Shown: piece after piece, positions 63,501 to 64,000 of the stretch | Layout: each line of letters begins with the position of its first letter | How positions within the stretch are numbered: the stretch's first letter is position 1 | Origin: Litorimonas cladophorae | Lineage (GTDB): Bacteria > Pseudomonadota > Alphaproteobacteria > Caulobacterales > Maricaulaceae | DNA: 64,000 bases | Assembly: GCF_014652455.1 (NCBI RefSeq) | Contig: NZ_BMYV01000001.1 | Span: forward strand, 434,001 to 498,000 | Direction of reading: 5' to 3' | Notes under the pieces: model-generated | What the model saw: the letters and a program-made list of their open reading frames with translations, nothing else | What the model was told of the DNA's origin: nothing | Database searches by the model: none | Made by a program: the position numbers and the translations under genes

Positions 63501-63710
63501 GGTCTTGCCGTCTGGAGAGACATCAAGGCTCATCCATGTGCCTTCATCGACATTGATATCAATTTCACGTTTGTCACCCGGTGGGTTCATCACGTCCCAT
63601 TTCGCCTCATCCTTTGTGTCATCCGATTTACTGTCAGCGAAGGCAGTCGCGGTGAAAGCGACAGCCGTGGTGAGAGCAATTGTGGAAAGTAATGCGGTTT
63701 TGAGAGTCAT
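60504..63710 (-). CDS. Exported amidohydrolase with PD40/TolB-like propeller
   Basis: 1068 residues with a signal peptide (LLSTIALTTAVAFTATAFAD). Residues ~50-620 consist of PD40 propeller repeats of the form S-P-D-G-K-x-I-A-F (DVSPDGKTIAFDLLGDIYTM, RFSPDGKQIAFTSDRAGGDN, TWSPDGTYIAAKK, YPSWSRDGKTIAFTTW). The C-terminal ~400 residues form an amidohydrolase barrel: VPGFIDAHAHGPQGTD with the HxH metal motif, later SVEHNLPQE and GAHGQREGLAAHWEMW, ending GKLADLVILSDNPLDDIRN. The combination suggests a periplasmic peptidase or amidase of the TolB-plus-amidohydrolase family; the substrate is unknown. Confidence 0.93.
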   Translation of the reverse strand: MTLKTALLSTIALTTAVAFTATAFADSKSDDTKDEAKWDVMNPPGDKREIDINVDEGTWMSLDVSPDGKTIAFDLLGDIYTMPARGGTAKNIASGMAWDMQPRFSPDGKQIAFTSDRAGGDNIWVMDVDGENAKQITKETFRLMNNPTWSPDGTYIAAKKHFTTSRSLGTGEIWLYHTAGGKGVQLVKKPSETHQKELGEPIFAPDGKSIYYTQNTTPGGQFIYAQNSHTELFQIKKYDMDTGEISTAAGGYGGAVRGAPSPDGKSLAFVKRVEARSKLFLKDLASGEERMIFDNLDQDMQETWGVQGMYPNMDWSPEGDAIYFWAKGKIHKLDIASGDFKAIPFKVRDTRTVMDAPRPSVEVAPDEFDILMPRFAQTSPDGKSVVFESLGKLYLRNLQNGRVKNLTKLPKDVRELYPSWSRDGKTIAFTTWTDADLGAIHSINVASGRVTTHTEAPGHYKRPRLSPSGDYLTFEKGSGSSITAPTYTDAPGLYVLALDGGEPMRISKSGSAPHFDGDDLRVFFTKNIDSKSTLVSTNLLGDDERAHASSKMAQTYLISPDGKHVAFRENYNLFVMPLLSGPQNVGTGMETGELPVVKVSEGGATYPSWSNDGSLNWSLGPDVFSASLDEMMSDDFKPVTDGTSISYKVKSAKAGKAVLLTNARVITMADDDGGVLEDADIFIVDGRIQAIGKSGSLRTRGEHEVLDLEGKTIVPGFIDAHAHGPQGTDELVPQQNWEAVATLALGVTTVFDPSSRASEIFTAGEMQRAGMLLAPRTYSTGEVIYGAKAPGFFANIQSEDDAREHVSRLKEQGAHGVKNYNQPRRDQRQQVVKAARDENLIVVAEGGSLYHMDMSLVQDGNTSVEHNLPQEFIYDDVVQMYSQTNVAYTPTLAVTYGGVRGEAYYYAREDVWKHPILSAHTPPALLRAQSVRREMAPDADYADAASAAVSKKLMEAGVPVSIGAHGQREGLAAHWEMWSFARGGMSNLQALQTATTEPARHLGFDKDIGSLEVGKLADLVILSDNPLDDIRNTDKIEHVMIGGRLYEAATMNEVVTGDKKRLPYYWEK

Positions 63711-63804
63711 ATTGGGCCTCGAAAGCGGGATTTGGTCAGACCTTAGGCGAAGGCGTGGGGTAAATTCATGCGTTTTCGCCTAGGAGGGGAAATGAGAGGT
63801 AAAG

Positions 63805-64000
63805 CTAGAACCGCCCTGCTGCTCCAGGAAAGACAACTGGGGTTTCGCTACCGTCTTTGGCGACGGCGCTGACGCCGAAGAAGTAATTGTCAATCACGAG
63901 GTTCTCGAATGTCCATTCATTGGCCTTGCCGACGAAACGCGAGTGCGTCCATTCTGGCGCGGTCGTGACGCGCCAATGCACGCGATAGCCCGCGAGGTTG
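63805..64000 (-). CDS. C-terminal end of a probable M28 family peptidase (partial)
   Basis: The frame is open from the window edge to a TAG at 63805-63807, giving 64 residues. The translated stretch (NLAGYRVHWRVTTAPEWTHS, then NLVIDNYFFGVSAVAKDGSE and TPVVFPGAAGRF) resembles the fibronectin-like C-terminal end of exported M28 aminopeptidases of this group. The catalytic domain lies beyond the window, so the call rests on the tail only. Same strand as the amidohydrolase gene, about 95 bases upstream. Confidence 0.6.
   Translation of the reverse strand, partial: NLAGYRVHWRVTTAPEWTHSRFVGKANEWTFENLVIDNYFFGVSAVAKDGSETPVVFPGAAGRF

Overview
The window reads as a chromosomal segment of an alphaproteobacterium, most likely from the Hyphomonadales/Maricaulales-Caulobacterales side. 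This placement is inference. The signs seen are an SOS box of the alphaproteobacterial form (GAAC-N7-GAAC) between uvrA and ssb, a perfect CtrA-type box (TTAAC-N6-TTAAC), a tRNA-His with no encoded G-1 and with A73, an RNase E with a large acidic S1 insertion and a C-terminal GWW peptide, a DUF2336 protein, and the run coaD - peptidylprolyl isomerases - queA - tgt. Coding density is very high. No insertion sequence, prophage, CRISPR array or rRNA was found.

Layout. 1-2086: two tandem paralogous secreted proteins with TonB-like C-terminal domains, the first cut by the window edge. 2101-5633: divergent uvrA and ssb sharing an SOS box. 5766-8013: an NqrB/RnfD-like membrane protein overlapping a DUF2330 secreted protein. 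8165-9897: TadG-like von Willebrand protein and lipoprotein SodC, convergent, with both stop codons inside one hairpin. 9995-19875: gyrA, a penicillin-acylase-family lipoprotein, a small lipoprotein, coaD, two cyclophilins, queA and tgt, then tRNA-Lys. 20306-25999: OmpA-family porin-like protein, phenylalanine hydroxylase and an AsmA-family protein. 26159-30543: Tat-type M48 protease, tRNA-His, DUF2336 protein behind a CtrA box, NAD kinase, a putative outer membrane protein and a lipoprotein cytochrome c.

30690-38079: acyl-CoA dehydrogenase, panB, then the outer-membrane-assembly/GTPase cluster (YfgM-like, bamB, der) and an alcohol dehydrogenase. 38093-41265: gluzincin/TPR protein, a small membrane protein plus YozG-like HTH regulator behind paired operator-like palindromes, and a GGCT-like protein. 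41276-45589: minus-strand operon radA - cvpA - purF - SDR. 45726-52113: unknown secreted protein, DsbA-like oxidoreductase, M48/TPR protease and RNase E. 52524-57456: amidase, PBP1A and prfB with its programmed frameshift. 57453-64000: repeat protein, small HExxH protein, rpsU, epoxide-hydrolase-like enzyme, a PD40-amidohydrolase and the tail of a probable M28 peptidase.

The genes are mostly housekeeping: DNA repair and topology, translation and tRNA modification, cofactor and purine synthesis, and envelope biogenesis. No complete novel defence or biosynthetic system is evident. The observations most worth a second look are a TGT that has lost two of its four zinc ligands, a terminator whose 3' arm carries the ribosome binding site of the next gene, the NqrB-like/DUF2330 pair, the HTH regulator with tandem operators, and a terminator-like hairpin in the rpsU leader.
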